Source of the DNA: JABWBP01 sp964522165
GTDB lineage: Bacteria > Calditrichota > Calditrichia > RBG-13-44-9 > J075
Assembly: GCA_964522165.1 (NCBI GenBank)
Contig: CAZFVV010000009.1
Coordinates: 1 to 64,000 of the forward strand
Direction: 5' to 3'
DNA: 64,000 bases
Both the position numbers and the translations under genes were made by a program. Under the pieces are notes generated by a model that made no database searches, had not been told where the DNA came from, and saw only the letters and a program-made list of their open reading frames with translations. Within the stretch, counting starts at the first letter, position 1. Every line of letters starts with the position of its first letter. Shown here piece by piece: positions 25,939-34,358 of this stretch.

Positions 25939-26718
25939 ATGAACATGTTATCCGCAGCAGAAGCCGGCGTGCACGTAGAATTAGTCACTCCGGCAGATTT
26001 ACAGGCAGGGTCGCCTGCCTCCCATATCATCCGGCTTAGCGATGCGCTTACCGGGGCGCCGCTGACCGACCTGATTGCCAGCCACGAGCGGCTCCTCCAC
26101 CTGATCATCATTCGCCGGGATTTGCAACACTTTCAACATTTGCATCCCCTGCCAACCGGGCAGCCCGGCGAATTCCTCGCCGATGTTTCCTTCCCCCGTA
26201 GCGGCGCGTATCTTTTCTTCATTGAATTCTCACGCAAAACCGGGAAGCATATTTTGCATCAGGAAACCATCGTTATCGGCAATGAGCCGGTCAGCGTCCC
26301 GGCGCTGGTTGAAGATAACGCCCCGAAAACCAGTGGCAAGGTGCGGGTCCGCCTTGAGGGAAATATTGCCGAAGCCGGCAAGGAAGTAACTTATATCTTT
26401 TCCTTAGAGGATTCTGAAACCGGCCAGCCGGTAGGGAATCTACAGCCGTATCTTGGCGCAGCAGCGCACGTGGTTATCCTCAGCGAAGATACCCGAACCT
26501 TTGCCCACGCCCACGGGGAGTCTGCTGCAGAAGGCATGGCGCAGCATTCAGGGATGTCGCATTCCGGCCACCACGGGCACGGAGCGGAAACCAAAGTAGG
26601 GGCAAGAGTGCAGTTTCAGCATACCTTTCCGGCGCCCGGCCTCTATAAAATCTGGGGCGAATTTCAGAACCGCGAGGGGGAGGTTCTCCGGGCAGATTTT
26701 GTGGTGCACGCCCGCTAA
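25939..26718 (+). CDS. His-rich protein linked to copper ATPase
   Basis: The 259 residues have no clear signal peptide. Two beta-rich halves are evident. The N-terminal half has LTDLIASHERLLHLIIIRRD and QHFQHLHP; the C-terminal half has YLGAAAHVVILSED and TFAHAHGE, with a His/Met/Gly loop (about 196-217, HSGMSHSGHHGHG) before GLYKIWGEFQ. The repeated 'hydrophobic strand, then His-x-His' pattern suggests metal binding at two equivalent sites, like secreted copper-associated proteins of the YtkA/FixH-like immunoglobulin type. The assignment is tentative. It is probably co-transcribed with copB (41-bp gap, same AAGGAGATAAAAA leader). Confidence 0.75.
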   Translation: MNMLSAAEAGVHVELVTPADLQAGSPASHIIRLSDALTGAPLTDLIASHERLLHLIIIRRDLQHFQHLHPLPTGQPGEFLADVSFPRSGAYLFFIEFSRKTGKHILHQETIVIGNEPVSVPALVEDNAPKTSGKVRVRLEGNIAEAGKEVTYIFSLEDSETGQPVGNLQPYLGAAAHVVILSEDTRTFAHAHGESAAEGMAQHSGMSHSGHHGHGAETKVGARVQFQHTFPAPGLYKIWGEFQNREGEVLRADFVVHAR

Positions 26719-26786
26719 AAAACATCCTCCGGCTTTTTTGCCGCCGGCTTAATTTCCCGAGGAATGAATTATCACAACATCTTTTG

Positions 26787-26853
26787 CGCCACCCGGAGTT
26801 TCGCGAAGCCCCGCAGGGATAAACAATCCCTTCGGGAGAAACTCCCGGTGGCG
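26787..26853. repeat. long-looped inverted repeat
   Basis: CGCCACCCGGAGTTT and its complement with one mismatch (15-bp arms, 37-base loop) stand between the copper operon and the restriction-modification island. The loop carries a smaller CGAAGC/CCTTCGGG element like those at 12660 and 1259. The role could be termination of the copper operon. Confidence 0.6.
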
Positions 26854-26990
26854 GGAAGAAAATTTTTGATTTTTTTGTGCTGAATGGCTATTTTAAAACC
26901 GTAGATTATGATGGATGTGTTTTAAGGTAATTTACCGTTGACGGATTAGTGCCCGAACGACGCCAAGAAAATCACTTTCAGAGATTATTA

Positions 26991-27719
26991 ATGTTTGAAC
27001 GAATCAAGGGAAAAGGATTTCAAGTTCTTGCTCTTCATCACGCGGAAGCTATTTTAATACATGACATGAGTTCTGCCATAAAAGAGATTGAAGAGGTATT
27101 ATACGGTATCACTATCCCAGTTCGGGAACTTGTTTATGGCGGGGGTGGCGAAGGGCAGTTAACACAAAGGCTTCGTCGTGAACTCACCAACACTTACGGT
27201 TGGAAGAAACACAATTTTGAGATCAAGAAAATCGTTGATGGGAAAGAAACCGAATCTATTTCACATGAAATCGACCATGTAAAAGTATATCCGAAAGGAA
27301 TTTTTGTGCTTGAAATAGAGTGGAATAACAAAGATCCTTTCTTCGATCGAGATCTTGAGAATTTTAAACGATTACATGCTGAGGGTGTAATTTCAATCGG
27401 TGCTATTATTACCAGGGGTGAATCATTGCAGAACGGCCTGCGCGATCTTATCGAGGAATTTGCACGTAAGGAAGGCATCGCCAATATCGCAATGCTTACA
27501 CAATTTTACACACCCACCCCACGCCAGAGAGAGTTTATTGAAAAAGCAGCGAAGTCAAAAGGCTCGTTTGAAAAGGGATGGGCACATGCTTTTGTTTCGG
27601 ACAAATTCGGCGAAGCCACCACCCACTGGAAAAAGCTTGAAGAGCGTGTCGAACGAGGCGTCGGGAATCCTTGTCCTCTTTTGCTAATTGGAATCCCTAA
27701 AAACGTTGTTATTGTTTAG
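26991..27719 (+). CDS. BglII/BstYI-family type II restriction endonuclease
   Basis: Start is chosen at the ATG at 26991 (242 residues, MFERIKGKGFQVLALHHAEA); a GTG 42 bases earlier is also possible. The HHAEAIL opening and the core EIDHVKVYPKGIFVLEIEW match the BglII-like fold. The putative catalytic Asp in EIDHVK is followed 13 residues later by the E-x-E pair (as in BamHI, rather than the E-x-Q of BglII), then WNNKDPFFDRDLENFKRL. The partner methyltransferase begins 22 bp downstream. Its base composition is visibly more AT-rich than the flanks, which suggests horizontal transfer. The recognition site cannot be read. Confidence 0.85.
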   Translation: MFERIKGKGFQVLALHHAEAILIHDMSSAIKEIEEVLYGITIPVRELVYGGGGEGQLTQRLRRELTNTYGWKKHNFEIKKIVDGKETESISHEIDHVKVYPKGIFVLEIEWNNKDPFFDRDLENFKRLHAEGVISIGAIITRGESLQNGLRDLIEEFARKEGIANIAMLTQFYTPTPRQREFIEKAAKSKGSFEKGWAHAFVSDKFGEATTHWKKLEERVERGVGNPCPLLLIGIPKNVVIV

Positions 27720-27741
27720 AAATTTTTGGGAGGCAACTATC

Positions 27742-28428
27742 TTGACAAAAGTTGTAAGCATAACCGAGATTAATCCATCGGAAGACCTGCTTTCAAAGGC
27801 GCAAGGGCCCTATTCCACAATTCTGGTAGATCCCCCCTGGCAGTTTCAGAACCGGACAGGAAAAGTGGCGCCGGAACATAAACGGTTACTTCGATATCCG
27901 ACAATGGAATTAAAAGAAATCATCGAGCTTCCCGTGTCCAAACTCGCCGCCGCCCAATCGCATCTTTATTTGTGGGTTCCGAACGCTCTGCTGCAAGAAG
28001 GCTTAAAGGTGATGGAGGCCTGGGGATTTACCTACAAAACCAACTTGGTCTGGTATAAGATCCGAAAAGACGGCGGGCCGGATGGCAGAGGCGTCGGCTT
28101 TTATTTTCGTAATGTTACGGAACTCGTTCTGTTTGGCGTGAGAGGAAGCATGCGCACCCTCAAACCGGGACGAACCCAGGTAAATTTACTTTTTACCCGG
28201 AAGCGCGAGCATTCGCGAAAACCTGATGAAATCTACGAAATCATCGAAGCGTGTTCACCTGGCCCCTACCTTGAACTGTTTGCCAGGTTTAGACGCCCCG
28301 GTTGGGACCAATGGGGAAACGAAGATGTCGAAGAAAATTCATTCCATGGCGTTGCAAAACGCAAAGCGCACGTCGATCCGCAATTAAGGCTTTGGGAAAC
28401 TCCAAAGGGCTATGGAGAGAAAGCATAA
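27742..28428 (+). CDS. MT-A70 family adenine-N6 DNA methyltransferase
   Basis: TTG at 27742 is the likely start. A strong GGGAGG lies eight bases before it, whereas the longer frame from 27688 begins inside the endonuclease gene and lacks a site. The 228 residues carry the catalytic motif IV DPPW (ILVDPPWQF), then HLYLWVPNALL, WGFTYKTNLVWYK, and the SAM-site region SPGPYLELFAR with the FxRxGW ending typical of MT-A70. The spacing after the BglII-type endonuclease marks a two-gene type II restriction-modification system in which this enzyme protects the host DNA. Confidence 0.9.
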   Translation: MTKVVSITEINPSEDLLSKAQGPYSTILVDPPWQFQNRTGKVAPEHKRLLRYPTMELKEIIELPVSKLAAAQSHLYLWVPNALLQEGLKVMEAWGFTYKTNLVWYKIRKDGGPDGRGVGFYFRNVTELVLFGVRGSMRTLKPGRTQVNLLFTRKREHSRKPDEIYEIIEACSPGPYLELFARFRRPGWDQWGNEDVEENSFHGVAKRKAHVDPQLRLWETPKGYGEKA

Positions 28429-28520
28429 TTATCCGATGAAATTTTTGACCTCACCCGATCCTTGTTCTTTTGAATTTTTAAAAACTTGGTCATAACAACA
28501 TTAAGTCGGAGGGTTTGATT

Positions 28521-29219
28521 ATGTTAGATATGATGCCGTTCAGTTCCTACGAACACATATTGATGTCTTTATCGAACGCATTTGAATCGCGATACCCCCA
28601 AAATACCGATAGAGTTAACCGGATGGTTGGGATACTTTTTGCGAGACCAACACTTCCTCTGGCCAAATCTTCTATCATTTCTAATTTGGATTATTTTCAC
28701 CATCGTTCAGGAAAAAATATCGACTTTTTTTGCGCAGGTTATGATATTTACCCGAACATCCAACCCGCCTCTGAATTAGGCATGGTTACCTCAGTTGGCG
28801 ATTTCCCCTGGAGTTTTAGCAACTACGAGTTTAACAAATTAAGAGAACGGTTTGAGCAGGAATTAGTATGGCAATATCAAGGCGGGGTTGAACTCATCTT
28901 GGCAAATGTTTGTTATGACAAGAAGGTCTCTCAGGCAGTAATAAAATGGGATTCATCAATTGTTTGCAGGCTGGATCGAATGGTCAAAGAAAAGAGAATC
29001 GACAGCGTCGAAGCTTTTTTTGAAGAGATCTTCCAATATGTAGAAAAATCTTCCAATGACGATGCGACTTGGGGCTTCAAGAAAAAATATTTACTTAAAA
29101 CTACTGGTTCGGCATTGAAACAATTGATATTATCCCTTCTCCCCAAAAACTTAGGAGAGGATTTGGAGCGGCTTGCCCAGTCCGCTGTTCTTGACCTTAG
29201 CCCGAGAAAGGCTATGTAA
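28521..29219 (+). CDS. hypothetical protein linked to the restriction-modification pair
   Basis: I do not recognise this 232-residue protein. The start is placed at the ATG at 28521 because GGAGGG lies seven bases upstream. It is soluble, with no signal or membrane segments. A Cys-containing block, HHRSGKNIDFFCAGYDIYP, looks conserved and might be an active or binding site. A central acidic/aromatic block (FPWSFSNYEFNKLRERFEQE) and a Lys-rich helical end follow. It shares the AT-rich composition of the two genes before it, ends the island, and lies 92 bp after the methyltransferase. It might be a third component of the defence locus or an independent cargo gene. Confidence 0.7.
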   Translation: MLDMMPFSSYEHILMSLSNAFESRYPQNTDRVNRMVGILFARPTLPLAKSSIISNLDYFHHRSGKNIDFFCAGYDIYPNIQPASELGMVTSVGDFPWSFSNYEFNKLRERFEQELVWQYQGGVELILANVCYDKKVSQAVIKWDSSIVCRLDRMVKEKRIDSVEAFFEEIFQYVEKSSNDDATWGFKKKYLLKTTGSALKQLILSLLPKNLGEDLERLAQSAVLDLSPRKAM

Positions 29220-29285
29220 AAAAGCTCTTTTACCTCTGAAACAAGTGAAAAAAAGAAACGGAAACCCGCTCCCTCTGCCCCACGC

Positions 29286-31040
29286 TCACTCCACCCTCTC
29301 CAGCTCCTCTTCTAACAATTGCTTCTCGTGAATCCAGGCGTACAGCCCGCGCCGGGCGATCAGCTCCTCGTGGGCGCCCTGCTCGCTAATCTTCCCCTCT
29401 TCCAATACCACGATGAAATCGGAATTTTGCAGGGTAGAAACCCGGTGGGATACCAATATGACGGTGCGCCCGGGGAAGAATTCCTGCAAGTTTTTCAGGA
29501 TGCGGTCCTCGGTCTGGGTGTCCAGGGCGGAAAAGGCGTCGTCGAGAATCAGGATATCCGGCTGGCGCAAAATCGCCCGGGCAATCGCCACCCGCTGCTT
29601 CTGGCCCCCGCTCAGGTTGATCCCTTTTTCCCCTAACAGGGAGTCATAACGATCCGGAAATTCGCTGATCTGCTCGTGCAAATCCGCCATTTTCGCCGCC
29701 CACTCGATCTCTTCCGGGGAAGCCTCCGGCCGGCCATAGGCGATGTTCTCTCGAATCGTCGCGGAAAACAGGAAGGTCTCCTGGGGAACGAAACCGATCC
29801 GCCGGCGAAGCTGTTGCAGCGAAAGCTCGTTAATATCGCGCCCGTCGATGCGCAGCGCCCCTTGCGGCAATTTGTGCAGGTAGGGAATCAGCTTCACCAG
29901 GGTGGATTTGCCGGAGCCGGTCGGCCCGATGATTCCCACGGTAGATTGGGGCGGAATATGAAGCTGAATATGCTGCAGCACCGGCTGGCCGGGGGAGTAG
30001 CCGAAGGTCAGGTTGTTGAATTCGATCTCTCCCCGGAAGCGCCCCGGTTTCAGCGCCCCCGGTTTTTCGACGATATCCGGCTGCGCTTCCAAAACCAGCT
30101 GCATCCGCTTTAGCGAAGCGGCGCCCTGCTGGAACAACCCGATCACCCAGCCCAGGGCGATAAACGGCCAGACCAGGATGCCGGTGTAGAGAATGAAAGC
30201 GGTGAATTCGCCTAAGGAAATGGTATTTTGCATCACCAGCCGGCCCCCGATCAGGATGACCAGGGCAATGGAGACGCCGATGGTGAGCACCAGGGAGGGA
30301 TGGAATGCCGCGTCGATTTTGGCGTAACTGATGTTGCGGCGCATGTATTCTTCATTTTCCTTGCGGAACTGCTCGATCTCGTGCTTCTCCCGGGCAAACC
30401 ATTTGATGATGGTGGTGCCGGAAATGTTCTCCTGCGCCCGGGTGCTGAGGGTCGCCAACTGCGCCTGGATTCTCTCGAACCGGCGGTAGATGGCCTGGCC
30501 GAGGTAGTGCACCAACAGGGCAATGATCGGGAAGGGCAGCAGGGCGAAAAGGGTCAGCCGCGGGCTGATGGAGAACATCATGGGAATCACGAAGAGAAAG
30601 GCCAGGATGGTGTTGGTAGAATAGGCAATCCCCGGGCCTAAAATGGAGCGCACCGCGTTCAAATCGTTGGTGGCGCGGGACATAATGTCGCCGGTGGGCA
30701 GGGTATGGTAAAACGCCGGGGTTAACGTCGCTAATTTACCGAAAAAGTCGTTGCGGATATCGTTTTCGATCTCCCGGGAAGCCACGATCATGCTCTTGCG
30801 CATCAGGAAGGAGAAAATCCCTTCGCAAATGGCCACCAGCACGATCAACCCGCCGTACAGCCCTAATTTTCCTAATGAGAAGGCTTCATTCAGGTAGTCG
30901 ATGGCGTGCTGCACCACCTTGGGGTTGGCGATGCGGAAGGCGTTTGTCAGCACGATGAAGATCACCCCGCTGATATACTTCCATTTATAGCGGGTAACGT
31001 GCGGCCACAGATATTTGAGGGACTCTACTATGGTCTTCAT
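29286..31040 (-). CDS. ABC exporter half-transporter (MsbA/YheI-like)
   Basis: This 584-residue protein is an ABC type 1 exporter: a six-helix membrane domain (about 20-310) fused to an ATPase. ATPase motifs are Walker A GPTGSGKSTL, the signature LSGGQKQRVAIARA and Walker B ILILDDAFSALD. The start is taken at the ATG at 31040; an in-frame TTG ten codons earlier has no better ribosome site. It probably forms homodimers, or heterodimers with another half not in the window. The exported substrate is not predictable. It is divergent from ksgA. Confidence 0.92.
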   Translation of the reverse strand: MKTIVESLKYLWPHVTRYKWKYISGVIFIVLTNAFRIANPKVVQHAIDYLNEAFSLGKLGLYGGLIVLVAICEGIFSFLMRKSMIVASREIENDIRNDFFGKLATLTPAFYHTLPTGDIMSRATNDLNAVRSILGPGIAYSTNTILAFLFVIPMMFSISPRLTLFALLPFPIIALLVHYLGQAIYRRFERIQAQLATLSTRAQENISGTTIIKWFAREKHEIEQFRKENEEYMRRNISYAKIDAAFHPSLVLTIGVSIALVILIGGRLVMQNTISLGEFTAFILYTGILVWPFIALGWVIGLFQQGAASLKRMQLVLEAQPDIVEKPGALKPGRFRGEIEFNNLTFGYSPGQPVLQHIQLHIPPQSTVGIIGPTGSGKSTLVKLIPYLHKLPQGALRIDGRDINELSLQQLRRRIGFVPQETFLFSATIRENIAYGRPEASPEEIEWAAKMADLHEQISEFPDRYDSLLGEKGINLSGGQKQRVAIARAILRQPDILILDDAFSALDTQTEDRILKNLQEFFPGRTVILVSHRVSTLQNSDFIVVLEEGKISEQGAHEELIARRGLYAWIHEKQLLEEELERVE

Positions 31041-31185
31041 AATCGTCGCGTCAATTTTAGCGCCGCCCAAAATAAGCAGAGAAACAGCCGGGGTGGTAAC
31101 GATTTCTGTTTTCGGCAGGTTTCAAACTTCGCCGGAAAAAGGGATTGCTTTCAAATCGGCGGTCCATCCTTTAAATTGTCAACTT

Positions 31186-32007
31186 ATGAAGGAAACGGCT
31201 TTTCCGAAAAAGAAGTGGGGGCAAAATTTTCTGCAAGATAAGAATATTGCCCGCAAAATCGTTGCCGCACTGGAGGCGACGCCGGCGACGACGGTGATCG
31301 AGATCGGCCCCGGGCCGGGGGCGCTCACGGAGCTGCTCCTGCAAACCGGCGCTCCCTGCCTGGGCGTCGAAATTGATTCCCGCCTGGCGGAAGGATTGCG
31401 GCAGCGCTTTTCCGGCTGCCCCAATTTCACCCTGGTAGAAGCGGATTTTTTAGAATGGGACCTGGCCGCGGCGCTGCGGGAGCGCCCCCAGGCCCCTGCC
31501 CGGGTGGTGGGAAACATTCCCTACAATATCACCTCCCCGATCCTGTTCAAATTGTTCGACCACGCCGACGATCTGGAAACCGCGGTGCTGATGGTACAAA
31601 AAGAAGTGGCGGAACGGTTGATTGCCCGCCCGGCCGGCAAGGAATACGGGCTGTTAGCCGTCAACGGGCAGTTGTTCGCGGAAATCAAGCTGCTTTTCCG
31701 GGTTCCGGCGGGGCGGTTTTTCCCCCGCCCGAAGGTTGACTCCGCAGTGATCAAATTAGACTTCAAAAAAGGGGTTCGGGCGCAGTTCCCGGATTTCCAA
31801 CTGTTCAAAACCGTGCTGCGGCACTGCTTCCAGCACCGCCGCAAAATGCTGCGCAAATCATTATCCATGTTGTTCCCGGCGGCGTTCGTTGCTACATTGG
31901 ATTTTGATTTGACACGGCGGCCAGAGCAGCTTTCCATCCCCCAATGGAAAACGTTAACGGAGCTGATTCACCTGCATCTATCCCGCCGCGAAGCGGTCAC
32001 TTCGTGA
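31186..32007 (+). CDS. rsmA: 16S rRNA dimethyladenosine transferase KsgA
   Basis: KsgA dimethylates two adjacent adenines in the 3' end of 16S rRNA. The frame opens earlier, but the family N-terminus (KKKWGQNFLQDKNIARKI) fixes the start at the ATG at 31186 (273 residues). The SAM motif IEIGPGPGALTELLL and the catalytic NIPYNITSPI are clear, and the C-terminal helical domain (RHCFQHRRKMLRKSL) is complete. It lies 58 bp before mgtE on the same strand. Confidence 0.97.
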   Translation: MKETAFPKKKWGQNFLQDKNIARKIVAALEATPATTVIEIGPGPGALTELLLQTGAPCLGVEIDSRLAEGLRQRFSGCPNFTLVEADFLEWDLAAALRERPQAPARVVGNIPYNITSPILFKLFDHADDLETAVLMVQKEVAERLIARPAGKEYGLLAVNGQLFAEIKLLFRVPAGRFFPRPKVDSAVIKLDFKKGVRAQFPDFQLFKTVLRHCFQHRRKMLRKSLSMLFPAAFVATLDFDLTRRPEQLSIPQWKTLTELIHLHLSRREAVTS

Positions 32008-32064
32008 AAGGGATGGTCATAGTCGGAAACTCCTTTGGGGATACCCACAACCCGCGAGGGATTC

Positions 32065-33438
32065 ATGAGCGCTTCCATGTTAGACATCAACTACGATGAA
32101 GTGCTGGACAACATCCGGTACCTCCTGGAAAATAACCAGGTAGATTTCGTACGCAATATTTTAGCCGACCTCCATCCCGCGGATATTTCCGACCTGGTGG
32201 AGCGGCTGGATTCCGAATATCGCAGCGTGGTGTTATCGCTGCTGCTGCCGGAAACCGCCAGCGAGGTATTGGCGGAGGTGGAAGATGCTCTGAAGGAAGA
32301 TATTCTGGAAGATATGGACTCTCGCAAGATCGCCGAGCTGGTCAGCGAAATGGATTCCGACGACGCCACCGACCTGGTCTCGGAGCTTTCCGATGACAAG
32401 GCCAGCGAGGTGCTGGCGCACGTGGAAGAGGAGTATTCCGAGGATATCCAGGAGCTGCTGCACTACCGGGAAGATTCCGCCGGCGGGATCATGGCCAAGG
32501 AGTTCGTGGCCGTCCATGAGGACGTGACCGTCGAGGAGGCTATTGATGAGCTGCGCAGCAAGCGCGAGGAAGTAGAGGATATTTACGTCTGCTACGTCAT
32601 CGACCGGCAGGGAAAATTGGCGGGCTACGTGCACTTGAAAGAGCTGATCCTGGCCCGGCCCCGCACTCTCATCAAGGATATTATGGAAACGGATGTGATT
32701 GCCATAGACCGGGATATGGACCAGGAAGAGGTGGCGAAGCTGTTCCAGAAATACGACCTGGTCTCCGCCCCGGTGGTGAATAAAGAGGGGCTGATGATCG
32801 GGCGGATTACCATCGACGACGTGGTGGACGTAATCAACGAAGAGACCGATGAAGACCTGGCCCGCATTGCCGGGATCCGGGAAGAGGAAATTTTAGAAGA
32901 GAGCACTTTCCGGATTGCCCGGGCGCGGCTGCCCTGGCTGATCATCTCTTTTTTCGGCGAAATGGTCTCCGCGCTGATCATGTCCTCGTTTTCCGCCACC
33001 ATCGATCAAATCCTCGCTTCCGCCTTTTTCATTCCCGTGGTGATGGCCATGGGGGGAAGCTCCGGCACCCAGTCCAGCATTATTGTGGTTCGCGGGCTGG
33101 CCACCGGGGAAATCAATCCCCGGGATATTCGCCGGCGGCTCTTCCGGGAAATGCGCACCGCCCTGGTCACCGGCTTCGTCATTGCCATTTTGATTTTTAC
33201 GATTGTGAACTTCTGGCAAAATGACAGCAAATTCGGATTGGTACTGGCCGGCACACTGATCATTATCATCATCAACGCCTCGGTGTTCGGGGCGGTGATC
33301 CCGTTCTTTTTCAAAAGAATGCAGGTCGATCCGGCCCTGGCCACCGGCCCGTTCGTTGCCACCTTTAACGATGTGATCGGCTTGCTGATCTACTTTACCC
33401 TGCTCTCTTTTTCCCTCAGGTACGTTCTGCCGGGATGA
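32065..33438 (+). CDS. mgtE: magnesium transporter MgtE
   Basis: This Mg2+ channel has 457 residues. The N-terminal superhelical MgtE_N domain is strongly acidic, with repeated (L/V)xEMDSDDAT-like motifs. Two CBS domains follow (about 135-255; VHEDVTVEEAIDEL and METDVIAIDRDMDQEEV), then five transmembrane helices containing the SSGTQSS and NASVFGAVIPFFFK segments. The start at the ATG at 32065 has a GAGGG site; an upstream in-frame start at 32035 is less likely. Intracellular Mg2+ bound to the N and CBS domains closes the channel in known members. recO follows after six bases. Confidence 0.95.
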   Translation: MSASMLDINYDEVLDNIRYLLENNQVDFVRNILADLHPADISDLVERLDSEYRSVVLSLLLPETASEVLAEVEDALKEDILEDMDSRKIAELVSEMDSDDATDLVSELSDDKASEVLAHVEEEYSEDIQELLHYREDSAGGIMAKEFVAVHEDVTVEEAIDELRSKREEVEDIYVCYVIDRQGKLAGYVHLKELILARPRTLIKDIMETDVIAIDRDMDQEEVAKLFQKYDLVSAPVVNKEGLMIGRITIDDVVDVINEETDEDLARIAGIREEEILEESTFRIARARLPWLIISFFGEMVSALIMSSFSATIDQILASAFFIPVVMAMGGSSGTQSSIIVVRGLATGEINPRDIRRRLFREMRTALVTGFVIAILIFTIVNFWQNDSKFGLVLAGTLIIIIINASVFGAVIPFFFKRMQVDPALATGPFVATFNDVIGLLIYFTLLSFSLRYVLPG

Positions 33439-33444
33439 TACGCC

Positions 33445-34209
33445 ATGGAACCGATCCTCAAAACTGAAGCGCTGGTTCTCTACGCCATGCGCTGGCAGGA
33501 ATCCAGCAAAATCGTGCACCTCTACACCGCCGAGGCGGGGTATCTCAAAATCATCGCCAAAGGCGCTTTTCGCCCTAAAAGCCCTTTCCGGGGGGCGTTG
33601 GAGGCGCTCAGCCGCATCGAGGCGATCATCTCCACCCGGCAAAACCGGGGGCTGCAAATTCTCACTTCCGCATCGCTGTTGGATTCCTATTTGAACATCC
33701 GGGAAGATTTGCCCAAAACCGCCCTGGGCTTTGCCGCCCTGGAAGTGCTCAAAAAGCTGTTTGCCGCCCACGAGCCGGTGCAGCCCTTTTTTCACTATCT
33801 AACCGGGTGGCTGGCGGCGCTGAATTCGGAAACCCTCCGCGACCCCGGGGTTTATTTATGGCATTTTTTGTTGAAGGTGAGCCAGGTATTGGGATTCGAA
33901 GGAGCGCTCCACCACTGCCTGCATTGCGGGAAAGCGCCGGAAGCATTCCCGGTTCTGTTGGATTACCGGCAGGGCGGGCTTCTCTGCGGAAATTGCCGCC
34001 GCCAGCGGAGCGGGATGGGCCTGGAGCTCAACCCGGTGCAGTGGAAAACGCTGGCGGCGATCTCGCAAGCGGAAATCTCCGCCCTGGGGCAGATCGTGAA
34101 GCCGGAAGCGCAAACCCTCCCGCCGGAGCTGACCGAGGTCTTGTTAGGGCATCTGGCGCACCATACCGAAATCCCCCTGGAGCTAAAATCTTTGAAATGG
34201 TATGTGTGA
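33445..34209 (+). CDS. recO: DNA repair protein RecO
   Basis: RecO helps load RecA on SSB-coated gaps. The 254 residues show the N-terminal OB-fold (EALVLYAMRWQESSKIVHLYT, of which the first eighteen are diagnostic), a helical middle part and a four-cysteine zinc site, CLHCGKA…LLCGNCRRQ. It starts six bases after the mgtE stop, so it is probably co-transcribed with mgtE. Confidence 0.93.
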   Translation: MEPILKTEALVLYAMRWQESSKIVHLYTAEAGYLKIIAKGAFRPKSPFRGALEALSRIEAIISTRQNRGLQILTSASLLDSYLNIREDLPKTALGFAALEVLKKLFAAHEPVQPFFHYLTGWLAALNSETLRDPGVYLWHFLLKVSQVLGFEGALHHCLHCGKAPEAFPVLLDYRQGGLLCGNCRRQRSGMGLELNPVQWKTLAAISQAEISALGQIVKPEAQTLPPELTEVLLGHLAHHTEIPLELKSLKWYV

Positions 34210-34249
34210 TTTTGGAAAAATCGCTTTAAATTATGCGCTTAAATTATGG

Positions 34250-34326
34250 GGGCGTAAAACGTAATGCGTGATGCGTAACGGAATACGGAATACTTATCAC
34301 GAGTTACGCTTCACGTTTCACGCTTC
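34250..34326. repeat. AATGCGTGATGCGTAACGG word repeat
   Basis: ACGTAATGCGTGATGCGTAA and CGGAATACGGAATAC are followed by the complementary ACGAGTTACGCTTCACGTTT and a further CACGC unit. The arrangement is an imperfect hairpin just before the glyS start. The same words occur at 43095-43200, 54548-54631 and 55190-55267. Confidence 0.7.
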
Positions 34327-34358
34327 TTAACTGAATGTAAACACGAGGTGAGAAACCA

